From NCBI GenBank assembly GCA_030760725.1, contig JASWHV010000011.1:84049765-84113764 (forward strand): 64,000 nt of DNA, written 5' to 3'. This document shows positions 21,354 through 32,536 of this stretch, one piece after another; positions within the stretch are counted from its first letter, which is position 1, and each line of letters opens with the position of its first letter. A program made the translations under genes and the position numbers. Source of the stretch: Neostapfia colusana (taxonomy: Eukaryota; Streptophyta; Magnoliopsida; Poales; Poaceae). The notes below the pieces were generated by a model that ran no database searches, had not been told where the DNA came from, and saw only the letters and a list, made by a program, of their open reading frames with translations.

Positions 21354-22930
21354 AATCTACCCCCCTTAAATTAAATCTCGCCCTCGAGATTCGTTAGTAG
21401 AGAATAGATGAGGAAATTCTGCCTTGATGTCTTCTTCACGCTCCCATGTGGCTTCAGCTTCGGTGTGATGGCTCCATTGTACCTTGCACCATCGGATCAC
21501 TTTATTCCTGGTGACCCTTTCCTTTACGTCCAAAATTCAGACAGGGTGCTCCGTATAAGTCAGATCCTCTTGAAGTTCAAGGTTTTCCATTGGTACTCGC
21601 TCCTCCGGTACTCTCAAGCACTTCTTGAGCTGGGATACATGAAATACGTCATGTACGTCGGATAGATATATTGGGAGCTCTAGTTGATAGGCAACTTCTC
21701 CTCGCTGGTCCAAAATCTTAAATGGTCCGATGTAGCGAGGTGCTAGCTTGCCCTTAACGTTGAAACATCGTTGGCCACGGATAGGTGATACCTTAAGGTA
21801 TACGAAGTCTCCTACTTCGAAGGTCAACTTCCTTCGCCTATTGTCCGCATAGCCTTTATGTCGTGACTGAGCAACCTTTAAGTTGTCCCGTATCGTTTGG
21901 ACTTGTTTTTCAGCTGCTTGTAGCACTTCGGGTACAAACACCTAGTTCTCTCCGGTTTCGTTCCAAAACAGCGGCGTTCTACACCGCCTACAATACAATG
22001 CTTCGAAAGGCGACATCTTCAGTCTAGTTTGATAGATGTTATTATAGGAAAATTCGGCGTACGGTAAACTCCTATCCCAACTACGCCCACGTTTCAAGGC
22101 GCAAGCTCTCAACATGTCCTCCAAAATTTGGTTTGTCCTTTCGGTTTACCCATCGGTTTGTGGGTGATAGGCGGAGCTAAAATCCAGTCGTGTACCCATA
22201 GCTTTCTGCAGCTTCCTCCAGAATCTAGAGGTAAACTGAGAACCTCGATCTGAGACTATACTCCTTGGGACTGCATGACGGCACACGATCTGCTCCATGT
22301 ACAACTCGGCTAGTTGTGCAACATTGTACTTGGCCCTTATAGGGAGAAAATGGGCTGTTTTCATCAATCGGTCCATGATAACCCAGATGGAGTCGTAACC
22401 TGACTGAGTACGTGGCAATCCAACGATTAAATCCATACTGATGTCCTCCCACTTCCACTCTGGTACCTTCAAAGGTTGCAACAATCCAGCGGGTCTTTGA
22501 TGTTCGGCCTTCACCCGTTGGCATGTGTCGCATAGGACAACATATTCGGCTATATTCCTTTTCATACCATCCCACCAGTAACAAGTCTTTAAGTCCTTGT
22601 ACATTTTGGTACTTTCGGGATGTATGGAATAGGGTGAATCATGTGCCTGCTTCAATATCATGTCGCGGAGGCGCTTCACGTTAGGCACACAAATCCTTTT
22701 TCCTAGCCAAAGTGTACCCTTCTCATATTCTTTGAAATCCTTCTCTATTCCTTGTCGGATCCTTTCCTTGATCTCCTTGATCTCCTCATCCGTTGCTTGG
22801 CCATCTCTTATCTCTTGCTCCAATGAAGAGTGGATCTCCATCATTTCCATGTTGTTCAAGAATCCGAGGTGTAACCATTTGAACTCCTTATGTAGTTCGG
22901 GTGGTAGATCCCGAACCGCGAGGTGGTGAC
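21354..22930 (-). pseudogene. pol: pol remnant of element C: integrase and chromodomain
   Basis: Reading from 22859: integrase zinc-binding region (HPESTKMYKDLKTCYWWDGMKR, then CDTCQRVKAEHQR), catalytic core (DISMDLIVGLPRTQSG, IVSDRGSQFTSRFW, SSAYHPQTDG), then the C-terminal SH3-like region (FEVGDFVYLKVSPIRG) and, past a stop, a chromodomain (CKVQWSHHTEAEATWERE, about 21395-21530). Stops occur near 22140 (TAA where relatives have Gln), 21942-21944 (TAG) and 21537-21539 (TGA just before the chromodomain). Sequence upstream of about 22930, which would encode RNase H, RT, protease and Gag, is absent. It is closest to element B's protein and therefore Tekay-type. Confidence 0.85.
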
Positions 22931-23460
22931 ATGCTCCCTTCGCCGAAGCGTGCTACAACTCACACTAGCACACAAACACAAGCAATCATCACAAAAGTTC
23001 AACACACCACTCCTATTCAAGCTACTACAATTTAAACGTTCCTATTATGGCTTATTCAATGGGAATCCTAAACTTAATCATGTGATCCGGTGCTGTTCTC
23101 GCCATGTGACGGAGGTGGTCCATCGGACACCTCAATGGGGTTAAGTGCACTCCCACGTGGTGGTGAGCGAGTACTTATGCGTGCCGTGCTCCGGATCACC
23201 GGCATCTTTATAATAAGCTACGAGAAGCTTTAGAGAAGCAAGAAATAACTTCCAAACTTCAGGAGTTATAGGGCAAGAAAGCGAAGGTGTTGCTATCCAA
23301 AAGAAGAGAAAAAGAGGGGCTGAAAATAGCATTTTGCGGTGGCTGTCTTGACAAGAAAAGTGCAGCATCAAGCAATTTTCAAAAATAGCAGTTTAGAGGG
23401 GTGTGCCTATGTGTTTTAGATTGTCCATTCTACCTAGGCTTGCGTCCTACGGTCAACGTG
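22931..23460 (-). other. Leader remnant of element C
   Basis: Sequence between the broken pol and the primer site, with no recognisable coding content. The direct joining of mid-pol to the leader implies an internal deletion of several kilobases. Confidence 0.4.
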
Positions 23461-23472
23461 GCTCTGATACCA
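23461..23472 (-). promoter_or_regulatory. Primer binding site of element C (initiator tRNA-Met)
   Basis: TGGTATCAGAGC on the minus strand, three bases from the LTR edge at 23476. It is an exact 12-base complement of the 3' end of initiator tRNA-Met. Confidence 0.85.
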
Positions 23473-23481
23473 ATCTGTGAC

Positions 23482-26400
23482 TGTCACACCCGGTTTTTCC
23501 GAAGAACAACCAAGTGAATATCACATGTATGCCAGGATCATTTTCTCATACATGTGATGACAAATAGTGAAGCATCATTTATTACAAGCCAGGTGTCGAA
23601 TATAAATAAGTCTTACATCACAAATGTCTCAATGAACACTAATGCTTCATCACAAGTAAATAAACTAGCAGCGGAATATTATTCTTTAGGGCTCCATCAC
23701 AGGTGTTGCCCGGGGGTCTTCATGAACCTAAAAACCTTCCTCGGGTCCAGAATCTTGGTCATTATACACCACCTCATTATCTTGACCTTAGCAGCAATAT
23801 AAACCAACAAATATGCAAGGTTGAGTACCAATGGTACTCAGCAAGTGTGGGAAAATTATATCATGCATGGCTAGAACAAGGAGAGGTTGAACTCATGGTT
23901 AAAGCACTACGCAATTAATACCTATCACCTTAGCTTATTAAGCACCTACATTACTACACAGGTGAAATGATCCAAATCTCCCATCCCATCATCATAAACC
24001 AATAACCATAATCATCATTTCCAATGTTAAGCTCCCCGCTTAACTTCCAAAACCATCAATTCTCTAATCATGAATAAGTCCAGGCCGCTCTTAACCGTGA
24101 GCACGGCTGTCAAGACAGTTTTGACTCTGCAGAGTTTGTACCACTGTACCCACAAGTAGTGATTTCATCCCCCGTTGCCGGGTGGACTAAAAGAACCTCC
24201 ATTATGCCAGTGGCTACGAACCACATTCACACTTCCCAGGTGTGTGGCCAAGAGATCACTACGAAGCCTTTACAAAGGGATTCCCGACGAGCGTGGGCCC
24301 ACTGAGGTTTCACCCCTAACAGCATACAAGAGGCTCCAACCCCGCTGCAGTGGCCCCCTCTTGAGCCTTGCGGTTCATATGGCAGTCCAGCTGACTCCTA
24401 TTCCCCGCACCATCCAACACACCCATACTACGCCGGGGATACACCTAATTAATTGGCTAAGCTGCCCCATCTCAGCATGTGGTTGGCACTGTAAAGCCGG
24501 GTTACATGCTCCATGAACCGGTCCTTAGGATCCAGGCAAGTACTAAACACAAACCCAAGTCTCGTGCACCCAGCACACAACCAAAACATCCAACTTGCCT
24601 TGATCCCTACCTCTACATAACTCACAATATCTCATTCAAGAGTATGGTAATATAAACTGATGATCTCATGTCCCAAATACCCCATTCTAAGCATGGCTAA
24701 GCATATGCATGGAAATAAATGACATGGTAAAATAAATCCCAACCCAAGCTACAAGGAAACAAGGTAATGCAATTCTAGGGAAACTTTCCTAGCATGGGTT
24801 TCATATTTCATTTGACAATGCAAATAATTCTATCTACACATCCTAGCATAGGATCAAAGTGGTCAAGGACACTTGCCTCCTTCTTGCTGCTCCTGAAATG
24901 GGTAGTCCTGATCTTGGAAACTGATAGCTTGCTCTTGAACAGGTTCTACTTCATACCATCACACATAGCAAAAGAAAAACAACAATCATAAGACATAGTT
25001 CACACTTCTACTTCATACAAACCACACATTCACATTTATGAAAGTTTCTTTACCATTTTATGTGTTGTGGATACTCTATGTGTGTTGATTTGGGGCTTGC
25101 ATACACTTTCATTTACATGTGTAGGATTCCTACTTTGGTGTTCATATTTATACTCACATACTATATATATATATATACATGTATATATGTGTGTTTCAGT
25201 TTTAAATAAATTCCTTATATATTAAACTACCAAGTATGTATGAAAAGTATTTTTCTTCTCCATATGTGCCTTCATAATTTCTATCAACCCTAAACTGAAT
25301 TCTTTGTACTTTAGAAACTCCATTTATCATTTACTAGTTTCTATATTTTCAGATTTATATTCTTATGCATAATTGTGCATTTTATTATTAAATTAGTAAT
25401 ACACACTACCTAAACAGATTAGGTTCTGGTCCTAAATAATTTAAGATCATATTTTGACCTTGGCTTCTGATGTATACTATTTCATAATTATTTTCCCTAT
25501 TTTTCTTTAACTATTTCTTTACTTAAAAATGTGTCCCTATACTATTAAATGTGAATAATAGATGAAACAGATTTATTTCAGCCCCAAAAATATATTTTTA
25601 TCTCACTCCCAAAGTTTTCTAAGTACTGAGAAAGTTTTTAATAATTTTGACAATTAGGTTTGTCCCCCTTTTTAATATTTAAACACTAGTTACATATTCA
25701 ATTTTCTAAATTAAATACTAAACAGGGCTAAAATAATGAATTCACCCCATTACAGGGTCTATAATATTATTTTCATAATTTCCAGGGGTCTAGCTACACT
25801 TTTCAGAGGTGTTTTTCTTAATTTCTATTAAGTCTAGGGGCTAAAACTGATTTTTAAATGAATTTACATGATTTTCTGGAGTTCCAGGGGCTAGATCTGA
25901 AGTTTCCGGGGCTAGCTCTCAATTCCAGAGAATCCCAGGGGGTAGCACGTAAGAATTCCAGTCTTTATAACGCGGGGCTGACGTGGACCGTCTGATTTTA
26001 AACCGACGGCTGAGATTATAACATCGAACCGGTACGCGGGGTTTTAAAGTCTACCGTGCGATTTAAAATAAATGGCGCACAAGCGGCCACGTCGCTCTGA
26101 TCGAGCGCGGGCGGCGCTGCCGGCGGCGCACGGCGGCGGGAAGCGGCGATCTCGCCGGAAACTTTCGGATCCTCGAGAATTCTGCCTAGAACTGTGATCT
26201 TATGGCCTAGATCGGTAGAGGGGAGGTCAGGGATCTCACCTCGGGGGTTTTCTCAAGCTCGGGGGTCCTGGAAAGTGCTCGGCGGCGAGGTCCGAGGCAA
26301 AATCACGGCGAAGCTCGTCGGAGCTGGATTTGCACCGTAAGTCTTCGGGTTTTCTGCACCTGCAAAGTTCCCCGGAGGCGGTGGATCAAGACCAACGAGT

Positions 26401-26939
26401 TAGATCGGAGTTTCCGAGCTTAGATCGGCCAGAATTCACCGGCGAAGTCTCGGTGCTCACCGGAGTGAAAATCGGCGATCGCGTGAGAAAAACTGATCGG
26501 ATCGGTTGTTTTTATAGCCGGGGGAGGGCGGTGGTTTTGTTGTGATCGAGTTAGAGTCCTCAGGGTCCAGAATTCGGCTGCGGGACGCGGTTTCCCGATC
26601 GGTTGCGATCGCGCGCGCGGGGGAGAAGTCCGGGGTCGCGGGGTTAGGGATGACAGGCGGGTCCCACCCGTCAGCGAGGGGCAGCGCGGCGCGCGCGGGG
26701 GCGGGCTGCGCGGGGGTTTGCTGGGCCGGCTGGGGTTTCGGCCCACTGGCCAGTTTTTTTCCGGTTTTCCTTTTTCTTTTTCCATTTCTTTTCTGTTTTG
26801 AGTCTAATTTGAATTCCAGTTTGAATTTGAATTTCTGCAAAACATGCAACACGTCCAAAAATTTCTAAATTCCCCTCTGAACATGGTTTATGGTTCTAAA
26901 TCAAAATTTGAGTTTTGACTAAAAATTTGGGGTGTTACA
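23482..26939 (-). repeat. 3' LTR of element B
   Basis: It reads on the minus strand from TGTAACACCCC to GGGTGTGACA. Apart from ORFs without recognisable motifs, it holds an AT-rich stretch (25000-25900, with a (TA)n run near 25160) and a CpG-rich stretch (25960-26720). The TATA box (TATAAAAAC) is at 26508-26516. Confidence 0.95.
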
Positions 26940-26957
26940 GCTCTACCCCCCTTAAAA
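26940..26957 (-). promoter_or_regulatory. Polypurine tract of element B
   Basis: The minus strand reads TTTTAAGGGGGGTAGAGC immediately before the 3' LTR. It is the primer for plus-strand DNA synthesis. Confidence 0.75.
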
Positions 26958-26984
26958 GAAATCTCGTCCTCGAGATTGGTGTTT

Positions 26985-29900
26985 CTAAGAAAACAATTCC
27001 GGAAATTGTGACTTAAGCTCATCTTCCCGTTCCCAGGTGGCTTCCTCTTCTGAGTGATGCTTCCACTGCACCTTGCACATCCTGATTCTCTTATTTCTGG
27101 TGAGGCGTTCCATTGTCTCCAAAATCTTGTATGGTTGCTCGGCATAAGACAAATCCTCAGCTACATCCACTTCATTCATGGGTAACACCTCCTCAGGCGT
27201 CCTCAGACATTTCTTGAGTTGCGACACATGGAACACATCGTGCACGTCCGACAGATGAACCGGCAACTCTAGTTGGTACGCCACTTCGCCTTTTCTTTCC
27301 AAAACTTGAAAGGGTCCGATGTATCGAGGTGACAACTTCCCTTTCACCTTGAACCGACGAAGTCCTCTGATAGGGGACACCTTGAGATAAACATAGTCTC
27401 CCACGTTGAAAACGAGTTCTCTTCTTCGTACATCAGCATAACTCTTCTGGCATGTCTGTGCTATCCTCAAGTTGTTGCGAATCTCCCTCACCTTTGCCTC
27501 GGCTTCTTGTAGCACTTCTGGACCAAACACCTTACTTTCTCCTGTTTGGTTCCAAAATAGGGGAGTTCTGCATTTCCTTCCATACAAAGCTTCAAACGGT
27601 GACATCTTCATACTAGCTTGATAACTGTTGTTATAGGAAAACTCCGCATACGGTAGGTTCTTGTCCCAACTCCTATTGTTTTTGAGTGCACATGCCCTTA
27701 ACATATCTTCAAGGATCTGATTGGTTCTCTCCGTCTGTCCGTCAGTTTGGGGATGATAGGCAGAACTGAAATTCAGATGGGTTCCCATGGTTTCATGCAA
27801 CTTTTGCCAAAACCTCGAGGTGAACTGTGTCCCTCGGTCCGACACTATCTTCTTTGGCACTCCATGGTAACACACAATCCTTGACATGTACAATTCTGCC
27901 AATTTGGTTCCGCTGTAGCTTTCCTTCACCGGAATGAAATGAGCTACCTTGGTTAGCCTATCAATAATAACCCATATTGAATCATACCCGGACTGGGTCC
28001 TAGGCAATCCCACGACAAAATCCATGCTGATCTCTTCCCACTTCCATTCAGGCACTTTGAGTGGTTGCAGCAATCCCGCGGATCGTTGATGTTCTGCTTT
28101 CACCAACTGACATGTGTCACATAGGGCAACATGTTCCGCGACATCTCGCTTCATGCCATACCACCAATACCTGCTTTTGAGGTCCTGATACATCTTCGTA
28201 CTCCCAGGATGAATGGAATAGTCGGAATCGTGAGCCTCCTTCAAAATTAATTTACCAATCTCCTTTACTTCTGGCACACAGATCCTTTTCCCGTGCCACA
28301 CCGTTCCTTGTTCATCCTCTCTAAAACCAGGAGCTTTATTTTCCTTGATGAGCTGTCTGATCTCTTGTATCTTCTCATCATTCTTTTGTCCCTCGCGTAT
28401 GTCTCGCTCAAGTGTGGAGTCCACTTCCATGGCGATGGCTTCACCACTATTTACTAGACATAGATTGAGCCTTATAACCTCGTCCTTCAATTCTGCAGGC
28501 ATATCCTTCAAGCTCAACTTATTGACCTGCACTTTCCGACTCAAGGCATCGGCCACGACGTTTGCTTTCCCGGGATGATAGTTGATGCCTACATCAAAGT
28601 CATTGATTAGCTCTAACCATCTCCTTTGTCTAAGGTTGAGATCTGGCTGTGTGAATATGTACTTCAAACTCTTATGATCCGTATATATCTCTGTCCTCTT
28701 CCCCATCAAATAGTGCCGCCAAATTTTGAACGCGTGTACCACTGCAGCTAGTTCTAAGTCATGTGTAGGATAGTTCTTCTCGTGCTTCCGAAGCTGCCGG
28801 GATGCATATGCCACGACATGTCCCTCTTGCATGAGAACACATCCCAACCCGTTTCCAGAGGCATCGCAGTACACCGTGAAATTCTTCTGCATATCTGGCA
28901 TAACCAACACGGGGGCTGTTGTCAATCTCTTCTTTAGCTCCTGAAAGCTCGTATCGCACTGTGGCGTCCAGGTGAATGTGATTCCCTTTTCCAACAGTTT
29001 GGTGAGAGGTCTCGAGATCTTGGAGAATCCCTCAATAAACCGTCGATAGTATCCAGCCAATCCCAAAAAGCTTCGAACTTCCCCGACATTTTCAGGGATT
29101 TTCCATTTCTGGATATCTTCGATTTTGGCGGGATCTACGGAGATTCCTCCCTCCGAGATTATATGTCCTAAAAAGGGAACTCTCTTTAGCCAAAACTCAC
29201 ACTTGCTCAACTTGGCATATAGTTGGTGTTCTCTCAGCCTCTGTAACACCAACCTTAGATGTTTCTCATGTTCTTCTTCATCTTTGGAGAAGACGAGAAT
29301 ATCATCTATGAAAACCACCACAAATTTGTCCAGATATTCCATGAATACCTTGTTCATGAGGTACATGAAATATGCCGGGGCATTGGTTAGCCCGAAAGGC
29401 ATGACAGTGTATTCATACAGTCCGTACCGAGATACGAAAGCTGTCTTGGGAATATCAGATTGCCTTATCTTGAGTTGGTGGTATCCCGACCTGAGATCAA
29501 TTTTCGAGAACACGCAAGCTCCCCTCAACTGATCAAACAAGTCTTCAATGCGGGGTAATGGATACTTGTTCTTGATGGTCACCTCATTCAAGGCACGGTA
29601 ATCCACGCATAACCTTTGAGTTCCATCTTTCTTAGGCACAAATATTACCGGAGCTCCCCATGGTGAGGAACTAGGGCGAACATACCCCTTTTCCGTCAAT
29701 TCTCTCAAATGATCCTTGAGCTCTTCTAGCTGCTTGGAGTCCATTCGATAAGGTCTCTTGTATATCGGGGCTGTTCCCGGTACTAGCTCGATTGCGAATT
29801 CCACGTCACGGTCGGGAGACATTCCTGGCAACTCCTCCGGAAAAACATCTGGATATTCCCTGATAGTCCTGATTTCCTCAACTTTCACCTCCACTTGATT

Positions 29901-31454
29901 TAATTTAATGTCCCTCCTAGGCTCGTGTATCGTTATGAACTTTACTCTTGTGCCACTAGGGTGAGTTAGTTCCACCGTTCTGGTCGAACAATGGATGATT
30001 CCTTTATGTTTGGTCAACCAATCCATACCCAAAATAATATCTATCCCTTGTGAATCGATCACTATGAGGTTAGCGGTAAATACTACCCCATTAATGTCTA
30101 GGTTCACTTTGGGACACACTTGTCTTGTCCTTATTTCTCCACCTGGAGAGTTTACCGCTAGCATATGGTTCATTTGTGTGGTTGCTAGGTCATGCTTCTT
30201 AACAAACCCTTGAGCAATGAACGAATGGGTAGCACCAGAATCAAACAGCAGAGTTGCAAGGTGTAAATTGGCAGGAAACTTACCAACTACCACGTCGGGT
30301 GCCTCTTGTGCTTCCTCCATAGTGACGTGGTTCACCCGTCCTCTCATTACGTTCTGCTGCTGTGGCTGCGTGGGCTTCTTCTTTGGACACTTATGGGCGT
30401 AGTGCCCCACTTCACCACAGCTGAAACATTGCACCCCAATCTTAGATGCTTGGCCCTTGTTGTCTTGGGGTTGGTTTGGGGGTCCTTGCACTGCTGGTCG
30501 AGGCGGATATGCAGGGCGAGGCTGCTGCATAAACTGAGGTTGCGGCTGTGCTGGTGCTGCGGGGGGCCTGTAGTTTGGGTTGTACCCTCTTGGTGCTGAA
30601 TAGGGTACCGCAGCACGGCTCGTCTGCCCCGTAGGTTGCTGCATCATACGTGGGCGGGTGTTGCTCCCTGAGGCTTGATGTGACCACCCAGCCTTCCTCT
30701 TATTCTCATTTTCCAGGGCCTTTAGCTTCCTTTCCACCACAAACGCTCTGTCCACCATCTTTTGAAAGCTTTCATACTCATTGGAGGACATTGCACACTG
30801 CATCTCTGCGGTAAGTCCTTCCACGAAACAATCTTGTTTCTGCTCATCTGTCTCTATGTCTCGTGGAGCATAACGGGATAGTTGAGTGAATTTAGTGAGG
30901 TATTCCCTCACCGTCATGTTTCCCTGCTGCAGTCCCAAAAACTCTTTCCTCTTGTTTTTGAGTTCACCCCTTGGGATGTAATGGTTGCGGAAGCTACGCT
31001 TGAACTCTTCCCAAGTGATGCTCTCAGGGTCATGATGGGCGGCCACGTAGGCGGTCCACCAATCAGCAGCAGGTCCATGCAATTGATGAGAGGCAAACAG
31101 CACCCTCTCATACCCTTGGCATTGTATGATCCTCATCTTACTTTCAATGGTCTTCAGCCAATCATCTGCCTCCAGAGGTTCAGCAGCACTTGCAAACTTT
31201 GGAGGTTGAGTTCCTAGAAACTCACTCAACCTTGGTTGGCGTGGTGCAGCTTGTGGAGGTGGGACTTGATGCAAGTTGGCCACTACTTGAGTCAAGTTCT
31301 GGATGAGCTGATTTTGATTCTCCAGCATTTGGTGGAGAGGATCAACTTCTTCACGGCGACCACCCCGGTTCTGGCCTCCAGAAAGATGAGAGTTGCATGC
31401 CTCATCATTGTTGTTGGCGGGGTTGGCAGCACGTCCTTTTCCTCTTCCGGCCAT
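26985..31454 (-). CDS. gag-pol: Gag-pol polyprotein of element B with C-terminal chromodomain
   Basis: 1489 aa in one frame. Gag core about 90-250; zinc knuckle CX2CX4HX4C at 343-356 (CFSCGEVGHYAHKC); aspartic protease with DSGAT at 405-409; RT about 560-760 with the FIDDIL catalytic box at 715-720; RNase H about 855-975 (YCDAS, TDHKS); integrase zinc region about 1075-1118, catalytic Asp near 1145 and 1206 and Glu near 1242; chromodomain about 1441-1487 (CKVQWKHHSEEEATWERE). No key residue is missing. The chromodomain of this clade is thought to steer integration to H3K9-methylated chromatin. The start is fixed by the first Met after the leader; the N-terminus MAGRGKGRA is basic and histone-like. 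The upstream ORF ends about 300 bp before it. It makes particle, replication and integration proteins for its own RNA. Confidence 0.95.
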   Translation of the reverse strand: MAGRGKGRAANPANNNDEACNSHLSGGQNRGGRREEVDPLHQMLENQNQLIQNLTQVVANLHQVPPPQAAPRQPRLSEFLGTQPPKFASAAEPLEADDWLKTIESKMRIIQCQGYERVLFASHQLHGPAADWWTAYVAAHHDPESITWEEFKRSFRNHYIPRGELKNKRKEFLGLQQGNMTVREYLTKFTQLSRYAPRDIETDEQKQDCFVEGLTAEMQCAMSSNEYESFQKMVDRAFVVERKLKALENENKRKAGWSHQASGSNTRPRMMQQPTGQTSRAAVPYSAPRGYNPNYRPPAAPAQPQPQFMQQPRPAYPPRPAVQGPPNQPQDNKGQASKIGVQCFSCGEVGHYAHKCPKKKPTQPQQQNVMRGRVNHVTMEEAQEAPDVVVGKFPANLHLATLLFDSGATHSFIAQGFVKKHDLATTQMNHMLAVNSPGGEIRTRQVCPKVNLDINGVVFTANLIVIDSQGIDIILGMDWLTKHKGIIHCSTRTVELTHPSGTRVKFITIHEPRRDIKLNQVEVKVEEIRTIREYPDVFPEELPGMSPDRDVEFAIELVPGTAPIYKRPYRMDSKQLEELKDHLRELTEKGYVRPSSSPWGAPVIFVPKKDGTQRLCVDYRALNEVTIKNKYPLPRIEDLFDQLRGACVFSKIDLRSGYHQLKIRQSDIPKTAFVSRYGLYEYTVMPFGLTNAPAYFMYLMNKVFMEYLDKFVVVFIDDILVFSKDEEEHEKHLRLVLQRLREHQLYAKLSKCEFWLKRVPFLGHIISEGGISVDPAKIEDIQKWKIPENVGEVRSFLGLAGYYRRFIEGFSKISRPLTKLLEKGITFTWTPQCDTSFQELKKRLTTAPVLVMPDMQKNFTVYCDASGNGLGCVLMQEGHVVAYASRQLRKHEKNYPTHDLELAAVVHAFKIWRHYLMGKRTEIYTDHKSLKYIFTQPDLNLRQRRWLELINDFDVGINYHPGKANVVADALSRKVQVNKLSLKDMPAELKDEVIRLNLCLVNSGEAIAMEVDSTLERDIREGQKNDEKIQEIRQLIKENKAPGFREDEQGTVWHGKRICVPEVKEIGKLILKEAHDSDYSIHPGSTKMYQDLKSRYWWYGMKRDVAEHVALCDTCQLVKAEHQRSAGLLQPLKVPEWKWEEISMDFVVGLPRTQSGYDSIWVIIDRLTKVAHFIPVKESYSGTKLAELYMSRIVCYHGVPKKIVSDRGTQFTSRFWQKLHETMGTHLNFSSAYHPQTDGQTERTNQILEDMLRACALKNNRSWDKNLPYAEFSYNNSYQASMKMSPFEALYGRKCRTPLFWNQTGESKVFGPEVLQEAEAKVREIRNNLRIAQTCQKSYADVRRRELVFNVGDYVYLKVSPIRGLRRFKVKGKLSPRYIGPFQVLERKGEVAYQLELPVHLSDVHDVFHVSQLKKCLRTPEEVLPMNEVDVAEDLSYAEQPYKILETMERLTRNKRIRMCKVQWKHHSEEEATWEREDELKSQFPELFS

Positions 31455-31756
31455 CTGGTAGAATCAACAAATGTTAATTTGAAAGCATTTAGTATCATCT
31501 TTCTACTTTCACTTGTTTGTACTTTGAAGTGTTGAAGTTTTGTTAAAATCTTACGAGGGTTTTATATCTCACACCCAATAAATGCACTATTATTTCCTGT
31601 GGGTTCACACACCAAAGCAAAACAATCTGAAGACGAGGCTGTGGACACTTGCTCATGGCTTCCACAACTCACGTCACACACCAAGCATTATCACACCATT
31701 AACTACGTAACGACTCGACTACTCGACCTCTTGCTAGCTAGGGGAAAGACTCTACA
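31455..31756 (-). other. Spacer between the accessory ORF and gag-pol of element B
   Basis: Three hundred bases of leader without a recognisable ORF or motif. How the downstream gag-pol start is reached (reinitiation, internal entry or splicing) is not evident from the sequence. Confidence 0.5.
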
Positions 31757-32536
31757 CTACTCATCCTCTTGAGCTGGCTCCTCGGGATCTTCCTCCTCAT
31801 TTCGGCTACCTTCTGACTCTGCTTTGGGTGGGGAGGCTGCTGGTGGAGAAGTGCGACGACGCCTGATCGCTCGGCGATCCGGGGAGTCAGGGGTCCATGG
31901 ATCACTTACGGTGACACACAGTTCATTCCCATCTCCTCTTTCTCTCGCCTTTAAGCAAGCTCGCAGCAATGCCTCCGTCTCCTTCAGAGTATCTCGGACA
32001 TCCTGAAGCTCTTGTTGACACTCCTGCAGTCGAGTGCTGAGCATAGCAGCATCCTCCAAGCACAAGTCCATGTGCTCATGGGAAGTCCCTTGCTGCACCG
32101 GTGGGTACTTGTACTCCGTGGTACCACTCTCACGTTGGAGGACATACATGTACTCAGTTTTGTCCAAGTGGCGACGATAGATGTGGCTCTGGCAGGTGAT
32201 GGCCTCCCAAGTGACATCTCTCTCCGCGTCAACTTGTGTTGCTCGACAAGCTGGAGAGTGGTGGATCTTAAGCAGCTGATTCTCGTGTATAATCCTCATC
32301 TCCGAACTCCATTCTTCCCTCTTCTCACGGATGGTCCTGGTGGAGTTATAGTGGATGATGAGCTTGCCCGTATTGCCGGCGGCTTCGAGTATACGTCGAA
32401 GACGGCGCAACAAATCTCCCACTGCCAATCCGTAGGAAAGGTACGTCACAGGACGACTCTCCTCTCTTTCAGCAAGGGCAACTACGGGAACTCTCCCTCC
32501 CGTGGATTTACGAGCGGTGCGAATCATGCGAACCAT
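31757..32536 (-). CDS. Accessory ORF of element B with histone H3-tail-like N-terminus
   Basis: 259 aa, intact, between the primer site and gag-pol. I recognise no enzyme domain. Residues 1-22 align without gaps to the H3 tail counted with its Met: M1, R3, then T7-A-R-K-S-T-G-G14 all identical, and P17, L21, A22 again identical; H3 K4 is Ile and K14 is Arg here. Residues about 35-150 are mixed and charged (LLRRLRRILEAAG, WEAITCQSHIYRRHLDKTE). Residues about 155-200 form a likely coiled coil (MLSTRLQECQQELQDVRDTLKE). The tail has a basic patch (RRAIRRRRTSPP) and ends strongly acidic (NEEEDPEEPAQEDE). Extra 5' ORFs are not part of the usual Tekay layout. It could be a captured host H3 fragment fused to another sequence or an H3 mimic; the role is unknown. 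The start is the first ATG of the frame, and it is what puts the motif in H3 register. Confidence 0.7.
   Translation of the reverse strand: MVRMIRTARKSTGGRVPVVALAEREESRPVTYLSYGLAVGDLLRRLRRILEAAGNTGKLIIHYNSTRTIREKREEWSSEMRIIHENQLLKIHHSPACRATQVDAERDVTWEAITCQSHIYRRHLDKTEYMYVLQRESGTTEYKYPPVQQGTSHEHMDLCLEDAAMLSTRLQECQQELQDVRDTLKETEALLRACLKARERGDGNELCVTVSDPWTPDSPDRRAIRRRRTSPPAASPPKAESEGSRNEEEDPEEPAQEDE

Noticed and set aside
24175..24516. 113-codon ORF, repeated at 33450-33791
   Set aside because: Lies within the LTRs of element B, antisense, with no recognisable domain. Identity of the copies reflects LTR duplication only.
26542..26868. 108-codon ORF in the CpG-rich part of the B LTR (also 35815-36141)
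   Set aside because: GC-rich composition favours long frames; it has no motifs and is antisense to the element.
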